This document shows, one piece after another, positions 53,010 through 63,779 of a stretch of 64,000 nt of DNA (position 1 is the first letter of the stretch; the number at the start of each line of letters is the position of its first letter). The translations under genes were made by a program, and so were the position numbers. A model generated the notes under the pieces. The model made no database searches and was not told the origin of the DNA. It was given only the letters and a program-made list of their open reading frames with translations. The stretch is from Gonocerus acuteangulatus (Eukaryota > Arthropoda > Insecta > Hemiptera > Coreidae), in the NCBI GenBank assembly GCA_946811695.1, contig OX328128.1, positions 24,568,273 to 24,632,272 on the forward strand. The letters are read 5' to 3'.

Positions 53010-53512
53010 GGTAAATGTGAAGACGAGGGTCCTAGGCAACGATTATTTTGAAATTTTGCACTCTATCGTATTTTGATGCATTAAAAACGAATCCGTTAAA
53101 ACAAAAACTCGCTCTCAACTAGGGAAAAAGTTATGAAGCCCTTAAATTCACTGTTATTGAGGTTAAAGTTGGCGTGAACAGCGTATTTGTAAACAAGCGC
53201 ATGCGCATACATCTAACATTGGGAAACAGAGAACTCTCATTTGAAATGTGGATTGACTAGAGTTTTGATATATTCTTGAGCGAGCGTAGCGAGCGGAAAC
53301 GCATAGCACGTCTGCCCAAAAGTCGTCCTAGACATTCTTCTTAATATGCATGTTTATTAATAGGCTGTTAACGCCAACTTTTATAACCTTCATTAAAGTG
53401 AACTTGAGAGCGAGTTTTTTTTTTAACGGATTCGTGTTCAGTGCATCAAAATACGATATAGCGCAAAATTTCAAAATAATCAGTGCCTAAAACACTCGTC
53501 TTCACATTTACT
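53010..53512. mobile_element. Large inverted-repeat element (about 500 bp)
   Basis: Left arm GTAAATGTGAAGACGAG, TTATTTTGAAATTTTGC, ATCGTATTTTGATGCA, ACGAATCCGTTAAAA and CTCGCTCTCAA is mirrored in order on the right, ending CTCGTCTTCACATTTAC. Arms are about 170 bp with scattered mismatches. A half-copy of the 16495 element lies in the loop (53255-53310). No target duplication was established. Confidence 0.85.
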
Positions 53513-54244
53513 CTATTTTCTTATTTTACTTACACATTTTATATTAATTTCTATGTTAACCATTTAAGAATTAAATCTTTAGTAATCTAGGTATAGTTAA
53601 ATCCCTTGCTATAAAACGCCTTTACTATATATATCATTAAACTTCGTCTATGTATGCTGTTTTTCCTTTCATTTCATCTGTATAAGAATTATTATTAATT
53701 CAGTCCCCCTTGTTTCACAGCCCTGGCAAAAACTTGAATTTCAAGCCAATACGTTTGCCAAAATAAAACGCATTTTCTTTTAAAAAATGTAATTTTATTA
53801 AGATACCAATCTCAGCGGTCAACAATCTTCTCTCAATAAACCCGGATACTATTTGTTCCCACTTTATTTTCAAAACTAGTTATACCATCTTGAAAGTCAT
53901 TTATTCTATTCCTCAGGTCTACTACTGCAAAAACTGAGAAGCTAGATTTTTTCGAATGAATTTCCAACATTTCCTCCCCTATCCTCTCATAGAATTACAG
54001 GCCTATTTTCCCTTGGAAACGCCTACGTCGTACATAATGCGAGAATTGCCCTTCGTTCTGATTGGCTAATACGGTCCTTCCCTAATGAGATAACCGACCA
54101 ATCATAATTGGAGGAAGACGAGGATTCGCCACGCCATGTCCCCATTACGCCCTTGTTTCATGGCACTTATCAATCTGTCAAACCTATTTCAAAGATAAAA
54201 GCACATTAGACGTTATTGGATTTTTTTTGTTAGATAATTATTCT

Positions 54245-54246
<2 letters not shown>
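53513..54246. other. Intergenic, no gene recognised
   Basis: No motif found. Confidence 0.4.

Positions 54247-54298
<52 letters not shown>
54247..54298. repeat. (TA)n microsatellite
   Basis: Uninterrupted TA run. Confidence 0.97.
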
Positions 54299-54302
<4 letters not shown>

Positions 54303-55575
54303 TATAACCCAAAGCCAGGGGGAGAATTTTTAGCACTTTTTTTCAGTTTTTCTTCATTATTTTATAAACCGCCGATTTTGGGTAAAAAAAGCTTAATAAC
54401 ATCATTTCATTCAATAAATGTCGTGTCAGTGAATAAATGTATAGGTATTCGTTTTTTTAAATTTACTATTTAATACAAAAGCAGACATTCTCAATACAAT
54501 TTGCTTCTAATTAATAATTATTAATTAGAAGCATTATAATGATTCACTGAAGAAATATAGAAGTACAGTAATAAAAATTTCTCGGGCACAGGTATCAGTC
54601 TAAATTTCTGAGGATCCCCCCTCCCTTCCCCTCAACATACCGCATATACTGTTAATTGTCACTTTTAGAATGGAATCAGAAGTAAATTTTGGCTAATAGG
54701 AACCAAAATTTTGCAAAATACGATAAAATGAAAATTTCACTAATTCTCATTTTGGCTCAAAAGTGTCGTAAACATTTTAATATTGTTCAAATTTATATGT
54801 TTCTGAGCTTTCTGGAATCAGTTATTGATGCTCTTTAACTTTTAGGGGGAGGGGGTGCATCAAAAGAATTGATGAATCCAAGCTGTAACTCGTTAAAAGT
54901 AGACCCACCACAGGTTTTCGAAAAATTGGAAAACATTGTTGGTTTTTGGCTAGCGATCACGGCACTTTTACCTGGCCGAATTTTGACTTCGATCAGTTCA
55001 TTTAAAGAAAAACTTAATGTGTTTCACTCCCTATTTGATTTTTTTTTTTTTTTTTTTTACACAAAATAAACAGTTTTTAAATTAAAGAAGAAAAAAGTGC
55101 TACTTCGCGGTTTTTCGCCTGCCAAAAGTTCTCCCCTCGGCTTTCGAGATGAAAAACTTGGTTTCTGCATACTCACAGCATACCTAAATATATTAGGGGG
55201 AAAAATTCTTGTGGGGGAATTAATGATCGCCCTAACCCTATCTATCTATCGGGCTAGAAGTGCTGGTTACAGAGATTAAAAGTGTGCCAACTAACGAGAC
55301 CAGACGGTGAAGCTGTGTGTATTGCATATCTCTTGTAAGTGCAGTAAGTCACGTTCTGGATGCAGGCGTGATCTATGTATGATATTCCGAAACCACAATT
55401 AGTTTCAGTTTGTATCTATTTGTAGTTCAACTAACTTGCAATATATTAGGGCATACATATTTGTGAGGTTTGGAAAGTACTGGATTTTCAGAAAAATAAA
55501 TTAAAATAAAATTATAATATTAATAGGGACTCAAAATTCTTTGGGAAGCGGACAGTCAATAAATAATAACACAAA
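54299..55575. other. Intergenic, no gene recognised
   Basis: Small palindrome GCTTCTAATTAATAATTATT/AATTAGAAGC at about 54503-54533 and a T-run at 55038-55058. Frames at 54869 and 55097 have no recognised motif. Confidence 0.4.
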
Positions 55576-55766
55576 AGTCAATTTTGTTGAAACGGATGTA
55601 CATGTTTAGCAATTCTAGATGTTTTTTCAGGAGCCTAACGCAACGTACGGAATCCTTCCGACGTTATGACGTGGTCCAGTGATCGTACGATTCGCCAACG
55701 TTCCTTAGGCTCCTGAAGAACCATCTGGGGACGTGGAACATGTAAATCCATTTTGATAAATTAACT
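55576..55766. mobile_element. Inverted-repeat element (about 190 bp), tentative
   Basis: Left AGTCAATTTTGTTGAAACGG, TGTACATGTT and TTCAGGAGCCTAACG are mirrored by right CGTTCCTTAGGCTCCTGAAG, AACATGTAAATCCATTTTGA and TAAATTAACT. Imperfect stem of about 75 bp. Confidence 0.7.
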
Positions 55767-56656
55767 TTTATTTTAATTTTGACTTATATTTCTTCAGAGT
55801 AGTTTCCAATTTTCACTGCTATTAAGTATTGTTACGTCCAGATATAGCGATTTGCAATTTACATTAATTGAAATTTCGCTAAAAAAGAAAAAAAAAAAGT
55901 TCATTCATTTTACTTATAATAAAAAAATAATTAATGTTAAAATAATTCACTCTTTTGATTTTGAAAGCCAATTTTGGATTAACGAAAATCTGAAAATGCC
56001 TACGAATCATAAAAAAAAACTGTCTTTTCCAACTCTGTAAATGCAATTTTAAATACTCTATATAAAATTTTAATCTCGTAAACAATTTATAAAAATTAAA
56101 AAGGGAAGTTAGATTTCATCGTCATCTATGGGTTTTTGGAACGTTAATATTTTTCTTGAAAACTTCCGTATCGGACCGCATCAACGTCTTAAACGAGTTT
56201 TCGCCCTATATGGGAGAATAGGAACATCCTAAAATTGCAGATTTGCAATAATTTTGATAGAAGGATATTCCAGGATCTTCTCAAAGTAGCTTTACCTAAA
56301 TCTTTATTCTAGAGTTATCATCTATTATGATATATATACTGCTTTCGCCTTGAGTTTGTAAGCCAGCATAATCCTTTGTAGAAGTGCACATTTTATCGGA
56401 ACCTTCATCCACAAGCCCCCAGGCCCGTATAGCCCGATCTTTGGGAGTCTACCCCCAGGGAAGTAGCGTTCCTATCCAGGAAGGGTTCAGGGAAATGTCA
56501 AGCTAACCTTTCCTTTATTCTCAAGCAGTTCGATACGTTTATATATGCTCGGAAAGTGGAGGGTGGGGATCTCGCTGATGGCTACCTTACATTCTAGGCA
56601 CACGATTCATATTCTAGACACTCATCTCCGTGGTTTTTTAAGTTTTTTACCCGGTG

Positions 56657-56665
<9 letters not shown>

Positions 56666-56734
<69 letters not shown>
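56666..56734. repeat. (AT)n microsatellite, longest in the window
   Basis: Uninterrupted AT run of about 69 bp. Confidence 0.98.
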
Positions 56735-56738
<4 letters not shown>

Positions 56739-57665
56739 AGGAGTACCACCGCTGGAGAAAAATGCCGCCATCCAAAAATATCATCCCAGCGACGAATAAT
56801 AAAAATCAAGCATATATATATTCAAGTAAATTAAAATAGAGAGGTATTTATCATAATTGAACTTTTATTGGGATATGAAATAAAGAGGCTATTTACTGTA
56901 CTATAATATATGATAACTCTAGAATAAACATTTACTTAAAGTTAATTTTCGCTGTTCAGCACATACAAGGATGTTAGATCGTTATACGACACATGTGACC
57001 ATGATTTTTATGTTTTTTTTTTGTTTTTTTTTAATTTTCAATTTAATAAAGAATACTTATCCTACCATAGGGTACCAAAGATATACGCCTTCCAGTATCG
57101 CCGCTTGTCGACACGGTTTGGGTTTAATGAGCGTAGGTTTGGATTGGGCTGGGAGTTTAAGGGCAGAAAACTGATTCTTCATCACCGCTCTAAGGGTATA
57201 GTTATGTCGTGTGTAGTCCTATGCTCGGATGAACAGTGTTTATAGTATTGTGTGTTTAAGACAGGATTGTGTTTCAAATATTGCATTTGATATAATGTTG
57301 CTTCGGAAAATATTATTCCATAGATATAAGAACCAGATATAGAGGTCCGTAAAAACTAAGGAAACACACCTAATGTATATTCTTATTTTATTAGTTATTT
57401 TTATTTTTTCTTTCTTTATTTTTTTTTTACATTACTTTCGACAAGTTTAATCATTCATACTTCTTCTTTTTTCCCCCTCTTCTCGTTTTGATGTAGTCTT
57501 TTGTTTCATATATATATATATGCTGCAAGGGGCATGTCTTTTTTTTGGCCGAGCTTTGTTAAAAGTTCTTAAGCGTGTTTTACTTGAACACTTCAACAGC
57601 CCAGCGTCTTTAGCTAGGATTCTTGCTTAGTGGATTTTAACGGAATATTCCTTACCGAGTCTTAC

Positions 57666-57668
<3 letters not shown>

Positions 57669-57697
<29 letters not shown>
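57669..57697. repeat. (TA)n microsatellite
   Basis: Short TA run. Confidence 0.95.
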
Positions 57698-57700
<3 letters not shown>

Positions 57701-58621
57701 GCTGCTTGACAATAATATAAGTTGGAAGTCGTTTGAATCCTCAGAAAATGAAAAGAAATGATTATTTTTTCAGGATAAACATTAAATTCCTCTTAAAGCA
57801 CACTTCTCTGTACGGAGTTAAACATTATTTGTCTTCTAGAAAGAGCTCATTATAAAAGGTAAAGAAACCCAGAAAGACACGCTACATGCGACTCATATTG
57901 ACTCATCTACCTAAGTCAGTTTCTATTTCCATCTCATATTCTGAGAATATTTTATCTCCCCTTAAGCTTTGCCTTTTAAAGTCTTTAGCACTATGAAGAC
58001 AATTTATATGGCATTAGATTATACTAATATATCTGTTACATACTAAGTCAAGGAGTAGTTGGAATTCGGCTAACAAGAAGTTATTTATCCTCTAGAGTTC
58101 GAAATTAAAATAAATTTAATGTTACAAATTATGCCTATTTACTGTTTTAAGAAGACATGTTATCCTATATTAGCCACTGATAAATGATATTTCCGGTGTC
58201 CGACATATCCCCTATGGTGATTAAACTCCTTAGCGAGGTGTCTGTAATGACCCAGAAAAAAGTATATTAAACCCGCATAACACAAACGAGTATAAGTTCG
58301 CTTTATAATGTGTAATACCACTTAAATCATGCACGGAGAGTCAAAAGGAGTGCTAATTCTGAAGGTGTCAACAGGTAACTGAGGTAGGAAGGGCCGTCGG
58401 GAAAATAATCCCCGTACGGGGATGGCAGTTGGTGGAATACCCCCGTAAACGTAGTGGGGTGGGCTTGAAGAGATATTCTTATTATTATGACACTTACTCT
58501 ATCTATGAGAACTGATTAGAACTTCTTGACGCCACAGCGAACCTGTAGGAGTATTTTTCAACTACATCCCCATACAGGGATCATAGCCACTAAAGGGTTA
58601 TTTTTAGAACGGGATATCGAG

Positions 58622-58716
58622 ACAATTTTCTTGTAAGGAGGCTTTTTTTCCAAGGAAAAGCCACGAATCGAACCCATAGCCTTCAGTGAGTGCTCACACG
58701 GGCTGACCTCCACAAG
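58622..58716 (-). mobile_element. tRNA-derived SINE-like fragment, minus strand
   Basis: On the minus strand it reads GTGGAGGTCAGCCCGTGTGA, GGCTATGGGTTCGATTCGTG (B box), then GGCTTTTCCTTGG with a short hairpin. This is the same layout as 20488-20600. Confidence 0.55.
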
Positions 58717-58932
58717 TTGTAAATATTTAATTATTCCTATTAAAATAAATATTTAATGTGAATAACTCAAAAATATTTGAAAGAGCCAATTATTATTGAC
58801 GCTCCCTAAGTTGACAAGGCTAAAGTCCCTTAAACTTTCTGACTTTAGGATTGGCTCGAAAAGGAAAGAGAATGACCTCTCGGGAGGTGGGCTTCCTGAC
58901 GGGAGTTGACATCGGGGATTCGGGAAGGATAA

Positions 58933-59300
58933 CAATTCAGGACCTTGTAGGAGAAAGGGCGAATTGCGAAATCCGGATCTTGGGAAAACTAAGTCAAAGT
59001 TCTGAAAGTGCTTCAGAATAGCAAAGGCGAATGTTTACTTTATGGGACGCTTATTCATAAACCTGATTGAAAAAGTGTGCAATTGAAATTCACAGTTTTA
59101 ATTTTAATTTATACAAGTAATTTATGAGTAACAAAATGCTAGGAGGGGAGTTTCAGACTCGAGATTCGCCCTTGAAATCGGACATTGAATTTTTAAAAAT
59201 TGATAGTAACATGATACTGTGAGAGAACTAAAGACGAACCGGAGAAACAAGGTAAATGAAATAAGAAAAGTCGCTCTTTCTCCTTCAAGATCCTGAATTG
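58933..59300 (-). mobile_element. Non-autonomous TIR element, copy 2 (368 bp)
   Basis: CAATTCAGGACCTTGTAGGA on the left mirrors the right end TCCTTCAAGATCCTGAATTG. The inverted repeats run about 30 bp (on into GAAAGGGCGA against TCGCTCTTTC). The interior is the inverted counterpart of 43320-43714. Non-coding. Confidence 0.87.
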
Positions 59301-59596
59301 GAATGAATGGCTAGGATTTAAGACATTTTACGAAGGAAATATTATGGTCATTATGTAGGGATTTAAAATAAAAATGTAGAAACGTTTGGCTGTTCCCCAT
59401 CATTTTCACCAGGTGTCCCTGTGATCAAGGTCCATGTTAAGATATCCTGTTCAGCTCCTGTCTTTTCAGTCGATTATGTATGTGGGTTTCATTTGAGTAT
59501 GCCGTCTTTTTGGAGTCCCCGATAATATGCCTTATCAGATACTGGTTGATCATCGCTGGAGTTTTAAAACTAAAGGAAAGATGCTTTTCTTAAGAT
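59301..59596. other. Intergenic, no gene recognised
   Basis: No supported feature. Confidence 0.4.
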
Positions 59597-59768
59597 GGCA
59601 ACAAACGGTCAGGCAGGCCTGAACAGTACGCCTGAAAGCCGATAGCCTGAACGTGTCTACATTCCGGCCGCCTGAACAGTCTTAAGTGACAGACCGGCCG
59701 GAATATATACATCTTCAGGCGACCAGCTTTCAGGTGGACTGTTCAGCTCTAACTGACAGGCCTGCGCG
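59597..59768. mobile_element. GC-rich inverted-repeat element (about 170 bp)
   Basis: CAGGCCTGAACAGT, CGCCTGAAAGC, GCCTGAACGTG and ATTCCGGCCG on the left pair in order with CGGCCGGAAT, CATCTTCAGGCG, GCTTTCAGGTGGACTGTTCA and CAGGCCTG on the right. CCTGAA/TTCAGG is repeated many times. It is much more GC-rich than its surroundings. Confidence 0.75.
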
Positions 59769-60344
59769 ATCTTGTGTAGCCTGCTTTAGCAGTGAATGTT
59801 ATTTCACTCATCTGTGTTCACGTTGATTTTACAATCCAAAAGTTCTGACGAGAAATGCGCCGGAACATCGGACCGACGTCATCAAGAGGAATAAATCCCG
59901 CTAAAACTTTGGTATACGAGACTACAAAAAATACAACAACTTTTAAATGTTAGGATTCCAATTAATAGTCGTGGCTAAAACAGTTCACATGGAGTCGAAG
60001 ATAATTTGCATAAAATATATAACTAATTTGAGTTGAGTAATTCTCCAGTCCGGTATAACAGCTGTGCTCTTAGCTAAATAAGACCTAGGGGCTTGAGAAA
60101 TCGCACTGTCAGTTAGGCAGGACTTAGCAATGCCTTTTTTGGTGCCGATCGAGGCAAAGCTTTCAGTGCGGCTTTTCGCAAATGGGAGCGCATTAATATC
60201 GGCTATCTTGCGCATCTGCAACTTCAGTGCGGCATTTAACCCAGTTTTTCGGCGCCCCATAGCGCGACATATTAGATAAACAAAATAAAAATTGACAAGT
60301 CCATATTAATAAACACAATTATTCTACTGTTCCGATGTAATGTA
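59769..60344. other. Intergenic, no gene supported
   Basis: A 91-codon minus-strand frame (59985-60260) is basic and alanine-rich but matches nothing I recognise. Confidence 0.35.
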
Positions 60345-60540
60345 GCTATTGAGGTTACACTCAACAAAAATGTTTCGAAAAATGTCTAGGAATATTAATC
60401 CATACGATCAAAAAGACACCGAAAGTGACTCTTTAAAATTTATATTTTTGTTAACACGATAGCGGCCGCATTTTTTCTATTATTTCCTTGATCAGGTAAC
60501 TCGCTAATCACCAGGTGATAGGGACATAACCACAAAGGCT
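60345..60540. repeat. Dispersed repeat related to 5200-5470
   Basis: GTAGCTATTGAGGTTACACT, ATCAAAAAGACACCGAAAGT and GTTAACACGATAGCGGCC align with 5216-5400, but without the (TA)n and the tandem units. Confidence 0.7.
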
Positions 60541-60757
60541 GTAAACAAAGGCTGAACGCGTTCTTCGATTTCGTAGAAGGTGACCATGGCGTTCCTTTAT
60601 GACATCCATACAGGACGTAAGCAATTTAGCTGAAGTGCAGCAAATCGTGGACTTCATGTAATTCGGGTGACAACGTTGATGATTACATGTGACTTATCCG
60701 TGGTCAAATAAAACTTATCGTTGTCTTCCTCCATCCGCAAACAATGCGAAGGTTTTT

Positions 60758-60870
60758 GCTGTAGAAGGCTCCCAAAGAGCATGCCAAAAAGTTCAAAATA
60801 TAGATTTCAATGAATTTCTGACAGTTTCTCTTGTCCAAATTTCAATCATTTCTTGACTTGTTATCAAATC
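60758..60870 (+). repeat. Penelope-type terminal repeat relic with hammerhead-like core
   Basis: GCTGTAGAAGGCTCCCAAAG ... CATGCCAAAAAGTTC resembles the motif at 21335 with both core boxes mutated. The following TTGTCCAAATTTCAATCATT and TCTTGACTTGTTATC match the region next to 51298 on the opposite strand. Confidence 0.4.
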
Positions 60871-60892
60871 ATCGGCTAACTATGTGTTTATC

Positions 60893-60894
<2 letters not shown>

Positions 60895-60940
<46 letters not shown>
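60895..60940. repeat. (TA)n microsatellite
   Basis: Uninterrupted TA run. Confidence 0.97.
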
Positions 60941-60947
<7 letters not shown>

Positions 60948-61290
60948 TGTACATAAAATGTGTCAATTTGTGTGTGTATTTAAATAGCGAGTTATCGGTG
61001 CTTAAAATTTGAAAATATCGGTTTCGTTATTTTGATTAGTTTTATGTCTCTATTTACCTCAGTTATTAATTGACTGTTTTTTTTTAAATAGATTTTAACA
61101 GTAAAGTGAGTATATTGGCACATCAAGGTAAGCAAATTATGATCATATTCTTAATAGTGTTTCCTAGATCAAACATTGAGAGGTAGGAGTAAGAATTTTA
61201 TGCTGAGGATACTCTCAGATTCCTGTGCATTGTGGCGCCTAAAATCTTGTATGTCTATGAAATTTCATTATAGTACGATAGATTAGAACA

Positions 61291-61388
61291 TAATACTAAC
61301 TTTTTCAATTCCAAAGTCTCTAAAAAAACTCTAGGGATAAGAACGTAAACGTGCCAAGATGACGCTGTTCTTCCGAGTGGTACTTTTT
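61291..61388 (+). repeat. Short dispersed repeat (CTAAGATGACGCAG family)
   Basis: TTTTTCAATTCCAAAGTCTC, CTCTAGGGATAAGAACGTAA, CAAGATGACGCTGTTC and CCGAGTGGTACTTTTTT align with the other copies. Confidence 0.78.
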
Positions 61389-62091
61389 TCAATGCAATTA
61401 ATTAAAAAGCTAACCTCGGGCTAAAACGAGACGGTTTTGTATTTCGTTCATTGTATTTTCGAGAGCCCTTCTACTAATACAATAGGCTGTATAAGAGAAT
61501 TATTTCTGCTGAAAAAGGCCTCCGATTATTACCCTGTAGTGGTCTTTTGGTTCTAATGTTACCCTTTCCAATTTGTATAATTGTCTTTTAGGCTCTACGA
61601 TTTCTTCCGCTTCCTTCTTGTATGATTTTCTTTTATAGGCGGCTCAGTTTTAATTCATTTTAATGTCCCTTCCACGGTACTTGAGTTCATATTAAAAGTC
61701 TATTTTTTGTTTGAAGAGTTTTTTTCGGAATATTTTTTAGATAAATTCTACAGCCGGCAGTAACTTACTTTTTAAATTTTACAAATTGGTGGGTGGTAGA
61801 AAATAGATGTTTACAATGAGAAATAAGGCCACGACCGTATGTATGTTAACAAAAACTGGCCAAGTTGGAATTGCACAAATAAGTGTGAGGGTATTATTTG
61901 GTTCTTGATAGGGTATTATGAGCCTAAAACTTGGCCAAATACTATGATATCAAAACTTTCATGGACTCTTTTTGGGAGGGGCCTGGAACTTGGCCTCTTT
62001 TTTTTTCAACGTTAGTTTTTTTGGGCGATACAATATAAATGACCGCACTGGCAATAGGCATAAAGAGTACATTAATTTTGCTGTTTTACGT
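61389..62091. other. Intergenic, no gene recognised
   Basis: No supported feature. Confidence 0.4.
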
Positions 62092-62099
62092 TTCAAATC

Positions 62100-62356
62100 C
62101 ATAGGTGGCTCTAGACAAACATTTCTGGGGGGCGGGGCTAATTTAGTATGAGGTTACCGCCGAACCTTGGGGTGTAGAATCAAATTTTTATAACTAGGCA
62201 CCTGAAAATCATTAGGAAAGTATTTGATACATTAATTAGAACATATTACTAATAATTTGCCTAAAAAAATTATTTTTCTAACTTCATGGAAAAAGATTGT
62301 GAATTTTCATTCTGGGGAGCTAAGCCCCTCCAAGCCCCGCCCTTTAGCCACTAATG
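62100..62356. mobile_element. hAT-type MITE (257 bp), perfect 8-bp duplication
   Basis: Ends CATAGGTGGCT and AGCCACTAATG (inverted, two mismatches). TTCAAATC is directly repeated on both sides (62092-62099 and 62357-62364). Subterminal GGGGGGCGGGGC and CCCCGCCC echo the G-run/C-run design of the 1371/41643 family, but the ends differ. Non-coding. Confidence 0.88.
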
Positions 62357-62559
62357 TTCAAATCATTGAATGTATTTTGTATATTTTTGAAAATTTTGAG
62401 AATAGATGTGTTGTACTTGTTGCCAATAGAATTTAAATAAACTCTGTGAGTTTTTAGACATTTTTATATTTCTAGTAATATTTTTTGAGCAGTTCATAAA
62501 ACAGCATATTTCTTCCAATTTCCTATTCATTATCGAATATTGTCACAATTTTTAATAAT

Positions 62560-62697
62560 GAAAATTAAATGAAATGAAATTTTATTCTTATTCCGGGAGC
62601 CATGTCCCATAGGAATAATTTTCAGTGTACATAATAGTGAACAATTTAATATATAAAGTTATAAATAATACAGCTTGTATATAAATTAGAGATTGGG
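62560..62697 (-). other. LINE 3' untranslated region
   Basis: Minus-strand sequence downstream of the LINE frame, ending in AATAAAATTTCATTTCATTT, which holds an AATAAA and a short repeat tail. Confidence 0.55.
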
Positions 62698-62880
62698 TTA
62701 ATCTGGCAGGGATAACAAGTGGTGAAAGAGTCGGGATTTAAAGGTTTCTAGGTTGGTAGAATGGCGGACAGACAGAGGTAAGGAATTCCATAGTGAGGTG
62801 GCACGGGTGACAAATGATTTTTCGAATAATGCAGTACGGTGGGAAGGAATATAAAGTCAGGAAGGACGAGATCGGGTGTT
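62698..62880 (-). pseudogene. LINE (CR1/L2/Jockey-like) reverse-transcriptase C-terminus
   Basis: The minus-strand frame reads NTRSRPS, one in-frame TGA, then LYIPSHRTALFEKSFVTRAT, then SLWNSLPLSVRHSTNLETFK and SRLFHHLL before the terminal stop. RxxR...F...R....WNSLP..VR...SL..FK..L..HL is the typical extreme C-terminus of CR1/L2/Jockey-group LINE polymerases, beyond the catalytic domain. One internal stop and loss of phase upstream (about 62890-63010 still looks LINE-like in other frames) show it is a dead, 5'-truncated copy. The clade within this group cannot be settled from 60 residues. Confidence 0.8.
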
Positions 62881-63770
62881 ACAGAGGATTTAAATTTAAG
62901 GAGTTGAAAAATATAAGAAGGTCTTCGGGATTGAATTACTTGGTAAAGGACTGAACCGAGGAAGTACTGTCGACGATAAAGAGGGAACAGCCAATTTTGC
63001 TCCTGGTAGAAATGTGATATGTATTTTTGGTTTAAGTGAATTTAATTTTAATTCGATTTACTCATATATTCAACAAAACTTTATATTAAGTATAAGTAAA
63101 GGAAGGAAAACTGATTTGTTCCTAAAGAACTTACCTCTGAGTATAAAATATTTTATTGTAAGCAAAAAAGTTATAACAAGAAAAAATGTATAAAGGAGCT
63201 TTCAAAATAATTTCTCCTAATAAATCCAAATGAAAAAAAGACTAAAAAAGAGCTATTTGTAGATTAAAAGGACTTGGAGGGAGAAGGACCGTACATCACA
63301 GAGCAGTATTACCTTTTTCCCCAGAATTCAAAGGAGGGGTGGGAAAATGTTGGTGGAAACTGGAGTAGAGGAGAGGGGATGAGTAGTTAGTTAAGGAGTG
63401 GGGGAAGGGGGTTGCTAATGTTCACCATTAGCTGGTGGGGGGAGGGGGTAATTCCCAGTTAGTCTAGGGCAATACCTTTGCCGGATCCCTTTAGTAGTAG
63501 AGCTCTGGTTAATGCAGTAGCTATTTACAAGAATATATATCATAGGGTTCGTTAGGGAACTAGTTCATGGGAATAGATCTTTATGAGTCAAGATTTTGAT
63601 GTGTTTCCTCCCTCCATATAGTCCGAAGCTGAGTTGGGCAAACGTTAGCGCGCGCTAAAAGCTGATACCTCTCCGCTAATTTAGCGAAACTGTAGAAAGC
63701 CAGTGCTAATCTATTTATGAAATATCGTAATTGCTAATAGCTTAAGCTATAGTTACACCATTTTGTCATC
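62881..63770. other. Intergenic, upstream remnant of LINE then no gene
   Basis: 62881-63010 probably continues the decayed LINE on the minus strand. A purine-rich patch with G-runs follows at 63330-63450. A small palindrome GTTAGCGCGCGCTAA lies at about 63643. Confidence 0.4.
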
Positions 63771-63779
63771 TCAAAGTTC

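Larger units (their letters stand above)
55767..58621. other. Intergenic with microsatellites, no gene recognised
   Basis: AT-rich with (AT)n tracts listed separately and a GC-richer patch at 56400-56520 without coding motifs. Short frames around 56971-57245 are unrecognised. Confidence 0.4.
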
